Positions 1-7,068 of a DNA stretch of 23,549 bases are shown piece by piece (the first letter of the stretch is position 1; each line of letters begins with the position of its first letter). A program made the position numbers and the translations under genes. Below the pieces are notes generated by a model, which saw only the letters and a program-made list of their open reading frames with translations, was not told the origin of the DNA and ran no database searches. Where the stretch lies: the NCBI GenBank assembly GCA_944391155.1, contig CALXSO010000099.1, positions 1 through 23,549 on the forward strand, given 5' to 3'. Source of the stretch: an uncultured Clostridia bacterium (GTDB taxonomy: Bacteria; Bacillota; Clostridia; TANB77; CAG-508).

Positions 1-491
1 AAGAAAAAACACCACCAACACAACAAGATGAAGAAGAAAAAGAAGAAGGAGAAATAATACCACCAACAGAACCGGATGAAGAAGAGAAGGAAGAAGGAGA
101 AGTAATACCACCAACAGAACCGGATGAAGAAGATAAAGAAGAAGGAGAAACGGTGTTACCAAAACCAGAAGAAGAAGGAGTAACAAATGAAATAATTGTT
201 CCAGAGAAATTGATAGAATTTTCAAATGACAATGAAATAAACAAAGCAGGAGAAATGAACTATTTAGCAGAAAATATTGAAAAAATAGGAGATGCTGAAA
301 ATGAAAAAAATGATATAAAAGATATCAAACTTGAACCAAACAACAAAATTGAAGATAATGAGGTTTTAAATTCTGAAGAATTACCACAAGCGGGAAAAGA
401 TAATAATATTATTGTAAAAATAGTTATAGCAGTTTTAATAATTTTTATTATTGCAATTATCTTTATAAGAAATAAAAATAAGAGTATGTAA
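1..491 (+). CDS. C-terminal part of a sortase-anchored surface protein (5' truncated by window edge)
   Basis: The reading frame is open from the window edge; the first whole codon is at position 3, so the true start lies upstream. A GTG at 153 is only an internal codon. The visible protein begins with proline/glutamate repeats (16 residues each, see separate entry), continues as a hydrophilic Lys/Glu/Asn-rich stalk, and ends with LPQAG (codons near 381-395), a hydrophobic stretch of about 20 residues (IIVKIVIAVLIIFIIAIIF) and a short basic tail RNKNKSM. This order is the cell-wall sorting signal cleaved by class A-E sortases; LPxAG rather than LPxTG is a known variant in some Gram-positives. 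Expected location: covalently attached to peptidoglycan, with the acidic repeats as a spacer. The ligand-binding or enzymatic part is outside the window, so the function cannot be given. A terminator follows at 574-606. Confidence 0.8.
   Translation, partial: EKTPPTQQDEEEKEEGEIIPPTEPDEEEKEEGEVIPPTEPDEEDKEEGETVLPKPEEEGVTNEIIVPEKLIEFSNDNEINKAGEMNYLAENIEKIGDAENEKNDIKDIKLEPNNKIEDNEVLNSEELPQAGKDNNIIVKIVIAVLIIFIIAIIFIRNKNKSM
12..155 (+). repeat. Three tandem 48-bp (16-residue) coding repeats
   Basis: Units begin at 12, 60 and 108 and read PPTQQDEEEKEEGEII, PPTEPDEEEKEEGEVI and PPTEPDEEDKEEGETV; a shortened fourth starts at 156 (LPKPEEEG). DNA of units two and three is nearly identical, which points to recent duplication. 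More copies may lie upstream of the window. The Pro/acidic pattern suits an extended wall-spanning stalk. Confidence 0.9.
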
Positions 492-573
492 AAGTATTTG
501 TGTAAAGCTATAAACCCTTATAAAAACAGAAATAACTGTAGAATATTTCTAGTTGATATCATAAGAACTGGAG

Positions 574-606
574 AGAGCAAAAGATTTATAAAATTTTTGC
601 TCTTTT
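574..606 (+). terminator. Intrinsic terminator of the surface-protein gene
   Basis: Nine-base arms AGAGCAAAA (574-582) and TTTTGCTCT (595-603) pair perfectly around a 12-nt loop and run into a TTTT tract. Confidence 0.8.
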
Positions 607-733
607 CATTTGATTTAGAAATTAATTAAAAAAATAAAGATAATTAGATTTATATTGTTCAAATTAGAGTAAGTAGAAAAATTCATAAGTTAAAAAATGC
701 TAATAATTATAAATTTTAAAATAATAAAAAAAT

Positions 734-763
734 TTGTAACTTTTTGAATATTTATGTTATAAT
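734..763 (+). promoter_or_regulatory. Sigma-A-type promoter of the mgtA-like gene
   Basis: TTGTAA (734-739), an 18-nt spacer, then TATAAT (758-763). The predicted start near 770 gives a leader of about 140 nt, long enough for the structure described next. Confidence 0.6.
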
Positions 764-777
764 TTGAAAGTAAAAAA

Positions 778-903
778 GTAACGATTTTATGTAAGAGAAA
801 GTAAAATTATTTTCAACTGCAATTTTTTTATTTATTATATATGAAAATTTTTGTATGGACAAAATAAAATCGTTTTACTATATAATAAAAAACGAAAGAG
901 GAG
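778..903 (+). promoter_or_regulatory. Structured 5' leader with two mutually exclusive pairings before mgtA
   Basis: AACGATTTTAT (780-790) is perfectly complementary to ATAAAATCGTT (864-874). The bases CGTTTT at 871-876 can instead pair with AAAACG at 889-894, which ends four bases before the ribosome site GAGGAG (898-903). The two pairings share bases 871-874 and cannot coexist. This is the layout of a translational switch, but I do not see the conserved blocks of the Mg2+ M-box, and short AT-rich pairings can arise by chance. Confidence 0.35.
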
Positions 904-912
904 ATGATAATT

Positions 913-3525
913 GTGGCAAATAACCAATTCGAAAAAGAAGACATAAATATTGTCAAATTATATGGAAGAGAGGCGACGTTACCAAAAAAGGAATTTCTTT
1001 CTAAATTTAAAATTAATGAAAAAGGTTTAACAAGTAAACAGGCCACAGATAAATTAAATAAGTATGGTTCAAACGAAATAAAACAAGCAAAACCAAAAAA
1101 ATGGTATCACTATTTTTTATCAAGTTTATTTACGCCATTTAATAGTATATTGATAGGAATCGCATTAATTTTAGTGTATACAGATGTATATTTAGCTGAT
1201 AATCCTAATTATAGTAGTATAATTGTAATATCAGTATTAGTAATAGTAAGTACCTTACTGGATTTTGTTGAAGAATTTCGCTCAAATAAAGCAGCAGAAA
1301 AGCTAAAACAATTAGTTGCAACGACAACTACGGTTATACGTAATGGTAAAAAGGTAAATATACCAATGAAAGATATAGTATTAGAGGATATTGTCATATT
1401 ATCAGCAGGAAGTATGATTCCAGCAGACTTAAGACTGATAGAAGTACAAGATTTATATGTGGGGCAATCATCTTTAACTGGAGAATCAGATAGTATTAAG
1501 AAAACAGCAGAAACAGAATTAAAAATGGAAGATATAGAAAATATTACAGATTTAGATACAATATGCTTCATGGGAACAAATGTAGTAAGTGGATCTGCAA
1601 AAGGTGTAGTTATAAAAACTGCGGATGATACATATTTAGCAAAAGTTGCACATACCCTTAATCAAAAGCCAGAAACAACATTTCAAAAAGGAATAAAAAA
1701 TATTAGTAAATTATTAATAAAATTTATGCTAGTAATGATACCATTAGTATTTGTGTTAAATGTATGGAAACATGATATTATATTATCATTTACATTTGCT
1801 GTAGCAATTGCAATTGGAATTACTCCATTATTGTTACCAGTAATATTATCATCAAGTCTTTCTAAGGGTGCAGTTAGAATGTCAAAGAAAAAAACTATAG
1901 TAAAATCTTTAGATTCTATTCAAAGTTTTGGGGCAATGAATATTTTATGTACAGATAAAACAGGAACATTAACAGAAGACAAGATAGTTTTAGAAAAATA
2001 TTTAAATATCAAAGGAGAAGAAGATTTACGTGTTTTAAAGCATGCTTACTTAAATTCATTTTTTCAAACTGGACTAGCAGGCAACATAGATGAAGCAGTT
2101 ATAAAAAGAGGATTAGAAAATAATATGGCAGAATATGAGAAAATATATAAAAAGGTGGATGAACTTCCTTTTGATTTTTCTCGTAGAAGATTATCTGTTG
2201 CAATTACTGATGGTCAAAAAAAACAATTAATAACTAAAGGGGCAGTTGAAGAAATCTTAAGTATATGTACAATGGTAGATTACAAAGGTGAAGTTTCACA
2301 AATTACTAAACAAATAAAAGAAAATATTCTAAAAATAAGTAAAGAATTAAACAAACAAGGATTAAGAGTTATAGCAGTTTGTCAAAAAAATGATACAACA
2401 GACAAAATAGATTTTACAATAGAAGATGAGAAAAATATGATTTTACTTGGGTTTATAGGATTCTTGGATCCACCAAAAGAAAGTGCAAAAGTATCAATTG
2501 AAAAATTAAAAAAAGCACATATTAAGGTAATGGTATTAACAGGAGATAATGCTGAAGTAACAAAAGCGGTATGTAGTAAAGTAGGAATTCCTACAAAAAA
2601 AATAGTAGAAGGAAGTCAAATTGATAAATTGCAAGATATTGCACTTGCAAGACTTTTAAGAAAAAATAATATATTTGTGAAATTATCACCAATACAAAAA
2701 TCTAGAATTGTAAGAGTTTTAAAAGAACAGGGAAATGTAGTTGGATATATGGGTGATGGAATTAATGATGCACCATCTTTAACTAATTCTGATGTAGGAA
2801 TATCAGTAGATACAGCAGTTGATATAGCAAAAGAATCAGCAGATATAATATTATTAGAAAAAGATTTAAATGTTTTATTTGAAGGCGTAAAAGAAGGAAG
2901 ACGTTCATTTGCAAATTTAATGAAATATATAAAAATGGCAATAAGTTTTAACTTTGCAGAAGCAACATCTGTTATTATAGCAAGTGTTTTTTTACCTTTT
3001 TTACCAATAACGCCAGTACAATTATTAGTACAGGGCTTGTTATATGATTTTGGACAATTTACATTACCATTTGATAATGTAGATGAAGAATATCTTCAAA
3101 AACCGCAAAAATTAAGTATAAAAAATATGAAAAAATTTATGTTTTTTATGGGACCATTGAGTTCTGTTTTTGATATGCTAATATTTGCATGTTTGTGGTT
3201 TGTATTTGGTGTAAGGGAAGCAGCACTTTTCCAAACAATTTGGTTTGCATATGGAAATGTAGAAAATTTATTTGGAATGCATATGATAAGGACTGCTAAA
3301 ATACCATTTATTCAAAGTAATGCAAGTAAAATGGTATATGCATCATCTATATTACTCGCAATAATAACAGTTGTATTGCCATATACGTTTTTAGGTGAAA
3401 TGATTGGATTAGTAGCAATACCATTCAAATTTTTACCACTTATAATAGGAATGCCAATTGTATTTTGTTTTGCATCTTTATTCGCTAAAAAGTTTTATAT
3501 TAAAAAATTTGGCGAATGGATTTAA
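913..3525 (+). CDS. mgtA: Magnesium-translocating P-type ATPase (MgtA family, P3B)
   Basis: 870-residue P-type ATPase in the plasma membrane, expected to import Mg2+ at the cost of ATP. Visible motifs (numbered from the GTG): N-terminal cation-ATPase domain, actuator-domain TGES at 189-192, phosphorylation loop DKTGTLTEDKIVLE with the catalytic Asp at 348, hinge motif GDGINDAP from 614, and about ten membrane segments. The stretch HAYLNSFFQTGL after the phosphorylation site and VDIAKESADIILLEKDL after the hinge are close to MgtA/MgtB and separate it from Ca2+ or H+ pumps. Start choice: an ATG at 904 directly abuts GAGGAG (898-903), leaving no spacing; the in-frame GTG at 913 sits 9 nt away and gives MANNQFEK, so I prefer it. 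Odd point: the M4 motif is TPLLLP where E. coli MgtA has TPEMLP. Single gene with its own promoter and terminator. Confidence 0.9.
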   Translation: MANNQFEKEDINIVKLYGREATLPKKEFLSKFKINEKGLTSKQATDKLNKYGSNEIKQAKPKKWYHYFLSSLFTPFNSILIGIALILVYTDVYLADNPNYSSIIVISVLVIVSTLLDFVEEFRSNKAAEKLKQLVATTTTVIRNGKKVNIPMKDIVLEDIVILSAGSMIPADLRLIEVQDLYVGQSSLTGESDSIKKTAETELKMEDIENITDLDTICFMGTNVVSGSAKGVVIKTADDTYLAKVAHTLNQKPETTFQKGIKNISKLLIKFMLVMIPLVFVLNVWKHDIILSFTFAVAIAIGITPLLLPVILSSSLSKGAVRMSKKKTIVKSLDSIQSFGAMNILCTDKTGTLTEDKIVLEKYLNIKGEEDLRVLKHAYLNSFFQTGLAGNIDEAVIKRGLENNMAEYEKIYKKVDELPFDFSRRRLSVAITDGQKKQLITKGAVEEILSICTMVDYKGEVSQITKQIKENILKISKELNKQGLRVIAVCQKNDTTDKIDFTIEDEKNMILLGFIGFLDPPKESAKVSIEKLKKAHIKVMVLTGDNAEVTKAVCSKVGIPTKKIVEGSQIDKLQDIALARLLRKNNIFVKLSPIQKSRIVRVLKEQGNVVGYMGDGINDAPSLTNSDVGISVDTAVDIAKESADIILLEKDLNVLFEGVKEGRRSFANLMKYIKMAISFNFAEATSVIIASVFLPFLPITPVQLLVQGLLYDFGQFTLPFDNVDEEYLQKPQKLSIKNMKKFMFFMGPLSSVFDMLIFACLWFVFGVREAALFQTIWFAYGNVENLFGMHMIRTAKIPFIQSNASKMVYASSILLAIITVVLPYTFLGEMIGLVAIPFKFLPLIIGMPIVFCFASLFAKKFYIKKFGEWI

Positions 3526-3526
3526 A

Positions 3527-3604
3527 ATAATCATAAACTTTTTAGTTAGTGATTTAAAAAAGTATTTTCTGATTTTAAAAACGTATGATTATTGTGAAAT
3601 CATG
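3527..3604 (+). other. Long imperfect hairpin just after mgtA
   Basis: AATAATCATA (3527-3536) pairs with TATGATTATT downstream (near 3587-3596), with a second pairing of ACTTTTT and AAAAAGT inside the loop. There is no U-tract, so it looks like an mRNA 3'-end stabiliser rather than the terminator itself, which follows at 3644. Confidence 0.4.
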
Positions 3605-3643
3605 TGCTATGATTTATTTTAAAAATTGATAAATAAATAAAAA

Positions 3644-3700
3644 ATTAAAAGAGAAGATTTAGATGCAGGAGTGCTAAATAATTCTCTTTTAATATTTTTT
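3644..3700 (+). terminator. Intrinsic terminator of mgtA
   Basis: Twelve-base arms ATTAAAAGAGAA (3644-3655) and TTCTCTTTTAAT (3682-3693) pair perfectly across a 26-nt loop, followed by a T-rich tract to 3700. Confidence 0.75.
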
Positions 3701-3992
3701 ATTGTATAGAAACAATACGAAACTTTAAGTTATGTAGGTTCAAAGTGAAAATAAATTTTTAAGATTTTATTTTCAAAAGAAAATCGACTTTGTTTTGAAT
3801 TATGTGGATTTTCCATGTACAGAAAAAAGACTTAACTATAAAAAGACTTACGTAAGCCTTACTAATGTAGCTTAACTACTTTTCATAAGTATGTTCAAGA
3901 ATATTTATATATCACACTTTTAAATTGTTTTTTTGTTTTAAATTAATTGTAATAGTTTGAGATTATAAATTAAAGAAAAAATTGAATATCTG
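3701..3992. other. Intergenic region with several dyads, no gene seen
   Basis: No reading frame with a ribosome site is visible. It contains a dyad AAGaCTTACGTAAGcCTT centred at 3851/3852 (10-bp perfect core CTTACGTAAG, 3847-3856), a small hairpin GTAG/CTAC at about 3867-3879, and a 9-bp hairpin GAAAATAAA/TTTATTTTC at about 3748-3774. The palindrome is a possible operator for the downstream binding-protein gene, but lies about 140 bp upstream of its promoter. Confidence 0.3.
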
Positions 3993-4021
3993 TTGAAAAA
4001 AAGATAAAAATAATGTATGAT
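3993..4021 (+). promoter_or_regulatory. Promoter of the peptide-binding protein gene
   Basis: TTGAAA (3993-3998), 17-nt spacer, TATGAT (4016-4021). The ribosome site GAGGTGAG (4033-4040) follows close behind, so the leader is only about 15 nt. Confidence 0.6.
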
Positions 4022-4042
4022 ATCAAAAGATAGAGGTGAGCT

Positions 4043-5614
4043 ATGAAATCAAATTTTTTTAAATATCTATTTATTATATTTGTAATAGGTATAATGGTAT
4101 TTGCAATATTTAAAATAAAATCAGATGAACAAGAAACTGAAAATAATCAAGTCCAAACAGAGGAACAACAAAAAAATACAGAGATAATAGTTGGTGTGGC
4201 ATCTTTTGATAGTATGAATCCAATAATAAGTACAAATAAAAATGTGCAAGACATATCAAGACTAATTTATGAACCATTATTAACTTTAACATCAGATTAT
4301 AAAATAGAAAATTGTCTTGCAAAAGAGTGGGCGAAACAAAATGCAACAACATATATCATAAAATTAAAAGAAAATGTAAGATGGTCAGATGGAGAAAAGT
4401 TCATAGCAGATGATGTAAAATTTACAATTGATAGATTAAAAGAAATAAATTCAATATATACATCAAATGTACAACATGTTATTGCTGTGGATATAGTAGA
4501 TGATTATACAGTACAGATTACATTAGACCAAGAGGTACCTTTTTTTGAGTATAATCTAACATTCCCTATAATGAGTAATCAATATTATTTAGATAAAGAA
4601 TTTAATGCAGATATTGTACCAATAGGAACAGGAATGTATAAAGTTTCTGAAGTACAGTCATCATCAATAATTCTAACAAAAAATCAAAATTGGTGGGGTA
4701 AAGACTCTACATTAACATTAACAAAAATTACATTGAACTTATATTCTTCAATGGGAGAATTATATAATAGTTTTAAATCAGGAAATATTGATATAATATC
4801 TACGCAAAATAGTGGTGTTCAGGATTATATTGGAACTATAGGATATGCATCAAAAGAATTAAAAGGAAGAGAACATGATTTTATTGCTTTTAATACTCAA
4901 AATAATTTTTTATCAAGAGCAGAAGTTAGAAAAGCAATTTCATATTCGATAGATAGATCAAATATAGTATCAAGTATATTTAGTAATAGATATATGGTAT
5001 CTAGTTTCCCATTAGACTATGGAAGTTGGATATATCAAGAACAGGATGCAAGTGCAGGATATAATCCAGATCAGGCAAAACAAATTTTGACAGAAAACGG
5101 ATGGACATTTAGAAATAGTTCTTGGCAAAGAACTGAAAATTATAGAACACAGAGACTAGAATTAAATTTGTTAGTTAAAGCTTCAGATGCAACAAGAGTA
5201 GCAGTTGCCCAAAATATCAAACAACAATTGGAAAATCAAGGAATAAGAATAAATATAGTACAGGCAAATGATGAACAATATAATAATAGTCTAACAACAA
5301 AAAATTATGATATGGTTCTATGTAGCATAAATTTATCATTAAGCCCAGATTTAACAACATTTTTCGGAACGAATAATTTGGCAAATTATAATACAGATGA
5401 AATTACTTCAATTATGAATGAAGTAAAAAATACAACAGACGATAATGTTTTGATTGAAAAATATAAAAGATTAGCTGAAATATATAAAAATGATGTACCA
5501 TATTTAAGCTTGTATAATAACAGATATACAGTTGCATATAGTACAGGTTTAGTAGGTGATGTAACTCCTACATGGTATAATATTTTTAATAATATTTCAA
5601 ATTGGTATAAATAA
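4043..5614 (+). CDS. Extracytoplasmic peptide-binding protein, SBP family 5 (OppA/DppA type)
   Basis: 523 residues, the usual length for oligopeptide/dipeptide/nickel-binding proteins of ABC importers. After a Lys-rich start, residues 7-26 (KYLFIIFVIGIMVFAIFKI region) form one membrane segment; then a charged Gln/Glu linker and the SBP_bac_5 fold begins with IIVGVASFDSMNPI, DISRLIYEPLLTL and RWSDGEKFIADDVKFTIDRL, which are family hallmarks. Later family features include RAEVRKAISYSIDRSNIV and YNPDQAKQILTENGW. There is no Cys after the hydrophobic segment, so this is a signal-anchor or cleaved protein and not the usual lipoprotein. No permease or ATPase genes sit beside it; it may serve a transporter encoded elsewhere or act as a sensor. 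Substrate cannot be read from sequence. Confidence 0.85.
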   Translation: MKSNFFKYLFIIFVIGIMVFAIFKIKSDEQETENNQVQTEEQQKNTEIIVGVASFDSMNPIISTNKNVQDISRLIYEPLLTLTSDYKIENCLAKEWAKQNATTYIIKLKENVRWSDGEKFIADDVKFTIDRLKEINSIYTSNVQHVIAVDIVDDYTVQITLDQEVPFFEYNLTFPIMSNQYYLDKEFNADIVPIGTGMYKVSEVQSSSIILTKNQNWWGKDSTLTLTKITLNLYSSMGELYNSFKSGNIDIISTQNSGVQDYIGTIGYASKELKGREHDFIAFNTQNNFLSRAEVRKAISYSIDRSNIVSSIFSNRYMVSSFPLDYGSWIYQEQDASAGYNPDQAKQILTENGWTFRNSSWQRTENYRTQRLELNLLVKASDATRVAVAQNIKQQLENQGIRINIVQANDEQYNNSLTTKNYDMVLCSINLSLSPDLTTFFGTNNLANYNTDEITSIMNEVKNTTDDNVLIEKYKRLAEIYKNDVPYLSLYNNRYTVAYSTGLVGDVTPTWYNIFNNISNWYK

Positions 5615-5720
5615 ATATTAATTTGAAAGAATAATTTTAAGTTATTTAAAATGAAAAAAGTAAACACATTAAAAAAAGAAATATTACAAGTTATGATTAA
5701 AGTGTATTTGTAAAGTATAT

Positions 5721-5842
5721 GTTACTAGTCAGCCTTATTTCAATGTAGTATTGTTTTCAACATAACACCGTATCTAAAAAAATTAGAAAATGTCTTAAAA
5801 TTGATTTTGAAAATAAAAACTTTATTAAGGCTGACTAGTAAC
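5721..5842. mobile_element. 122-bp inverted-repeat element (MITE candidate) between the SBP gene and recA
   Basis: The ends are perfect 17-bp inverted repeats (5721-5737 and 5826-5842; outer half GTTACTAGTC, inner half ending GCCTTA). The bases just outside are AAGTATAT (5713-5720) and AAGTATGC (5843-5850), matching at 6 of 8 positions as expected of an ageing target-site duplication. A second inverted pair (TTTTCAA / TTGAAAA) and a small CAAT/ATTG hairpin lie inside. There is no reading frame, so any transposase would act in trans. Alternative: a long stem-loop at the 3' end of the SBP transcript, although it lacks a U-tract. Confidence 0.45.
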
Positions 5843-5881
5843 AAGTATGCTAAATATAAATTTTAAATTAGCAAAAAAGTA

Positions 5882-5909
5882 TTGACAAAACAAAAATTTG
5901 GTGTATAAT
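5882..5909 (+). promoter_or_regulatory. recA promoter
   Basis: Near-perfect TTGACA (5882-5887), 16-nt spacer, TATAAT (5904-5909); predicted start near 5916. Ribosome site AGGAGG at 5951-5956. Confidence 0.8.
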
Positions 5910-5918
5910 TAGGACATC

Positions 5919-5930
5919 AAACAAAAGTTC
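5919..5930 (+). promoter_or_regulatory. Possible LexA operator at the recA start site
   Basis: AAACAAAAGTTC fits the Gram-positive SOS box GAAC-N4-GTTC except for the first base. It lies 10 bp past the -10 box, over the expected transcription start, a position from which LexA would block recA. Confidence 0.4.
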
Positions 5931-5962
5931 AATAAAAAAGAAACATATCAAGGAGGAAAATT

Positions 5963-7021
5963 ATGGTAGAAAATACAGAAAAGAAAAAGGCTTTGGAAGC
6001 TGCAATGAGCCAAATAGAAAAGCAATTTGGAAAAGGTTCAGTTATGAAATTAGGTGAATTTAAAGCAATGGAGATAGAAGCAATTCCAACAGGAGCTCTA
6101 AGCTTAGATATTGCATTAGGAATAGGTGGAGTTCCAAGAGGAAGAATAATAGAAATATTTGGACCAGAATCTTCAGGAAAAACAACTTTAGCATTACATA
6201 TAATAGCTGAGGCACAAAAAATGGGAGGAGAAGCGGCTTTTATTGATGCAGAGCATGCATTAGATCCAGTGTATTCAAAAAAATTAGGAGTTGATATTGA
6301 TAATCTAATAGTTTCACAACCAGATACAGGAGAACAAGCATTAGAAATAACAGAAAGTTTAGTAAGAAGTGGAGCTTTAGATGTAATAGTAGTAGATTCG
6401 GTTGCAGCACTAGTACCAAAAGCTGAAATAGATGGTGACATGGGAGATTCACATATGGGCTTACAAGCAAGACTTATGTCACAAGCATTAAGAAAACTAA
6501 CAGCATCAATTAATAAATCAAAAACAGTATTAATATTTATAAATCAATTAAGAGAAAAAATAGGAGTAATGTTTGGAAATCCAGAAACAACTACAGGAGG
6601 AAGAGCATTAAAATTCTATGCATCAGTAAGAATGGATATAAGGAAGACAGAAAACATAAAACAGGATGGAGAATTTAAAGGTAGTAGAGTAAGAGTAAAA
6701 GTAGTAAAAAACAAAGTAGCTCCACCTTTTAGAGAAGCAGAATTTGACGTGGTTTATGGAGAAGGAATATCTAAAGAAGGAAATATATTAGATATGGCAG
6801 TCAATTTAGATATAGTAGAAAAAAGTGGATCATGGTTTAGTTATAATGGAGAAAGAATAGGGCAAGGAAGAGAGAATGTAAAGAAGTACTTAAAAGACAA
6901 TCCAAAAATCATGCAAGAAATAGATAAGAAAGTAAGAGATAACTTTGCTAAAGCATTTGAACAAAGTTTGAGTGGAGAATTACCTGAATCAGAAGATGAA
7001 GATGAGGAGGAAGAAGAATAA
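5963..7021 (+). CDS. recA: RecA recombinase
   Basis: 352 residues, normal length. RecA forms ATP-dependent filaments on single-stranded DNA, drives homologous pairing and triggers LexA self-cleavage. Visible: N-terminal oligomerisation helix (KALEAAMSQIEKQFGKGSVM), Walker A GPESSGKT at 67-74, Walker B VIVVDSVAAL at 141-150, the FINQLREKIGVMFGNPETTTGG block (L2 region) from 192, and the acidic C-terminus SEDEDEEEEE that tunes DNA binding. The start ATG has AGGAGG six bases upstream. Its promoter and a possible SOS box are described separately. It is probably transcribed together with the following glucosaminidase gene, although a perfect hairpin (7026-7059) separates them. The usual recX or cinA neighbours are absent. 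Confidence 0.98.
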   Translation: MVENTEKKKALEAAMSQIEKQFGKGSVMKLGEFKAMEIEAIPTGALSLDIALGIGGVPRGRIIEIFGPESSGKTTLALHIIAEAQKMGGEAAFIDAEHALDPVYSKKLGVDIDNLIVSQPDTGEQALEITESLVRSGALDVIVVDSVAALVPKAEIDGDMGDSHMGLQARLMSQALRKLTASINKSKTVLIFINQLREKIGVMFGNPETTTGGRALKFYASVRMDIRKTENIKQDGEFKGSRVRVKVVKNKVAPPFREAEFDVVYGEGISKEGNILDMAVNLDIVEKSGSWFSYNGERIGQGRENVKKYLKDNPKIMQEIDKKVRDNFAKAFEQSLSGELPESEDEDEEEEE

Positions 7022-7025
7022 AATA

Positions 7026-7059
7026 AACTTAATAAAATTAATTGAAAATTTATTAAGTT
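7026..7059 (+). other. Perfect 11-bp hairpin between recA and the glucosaminidase gene
   Basis: AACTTAATAAA (7026-7036) and TTTATTAAGTT (7049-7059) pair without mismatch around 12 nt. No U-tract follows, and the next ribosome site begins within five bases, so it could trim expression of the downstream gene or protect the recA message. Confidence 0.5.
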
Positions 7060-7068
7060 ATTAAGGAT

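Noticed and set aside
12..155. CRISPR array or structural DNA repeat at the window start
   Set aside because: The 48-bp repeats are contiguous, in frame and encode a Pro/Glu stalk; no spacers exist.
764..903. M-box (ykoK) Mg2+ riboswitch before mgtA
   Set aside because: The leader is too short and the conserved M-box blocks are not seen; only a simple alternative pairing is present.
828..1571. Minus-strand ORFs opposite mgtA
   Set aside because: They mirror the codons of the plus-strand ATPase, lack ribosome sites and show no family motifs. The same holds for minus-strand frames over recA, ftsY, UPF0182, valS and dacF, and plus-strand frames over tyrS.
5720..5843. Simple terminator for the SBP gene
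   Set aside because: The 18-bp arms are 88 nt apart and no U-tract follows; the near-identical flanks fit a mobile element better, though this is not proven.
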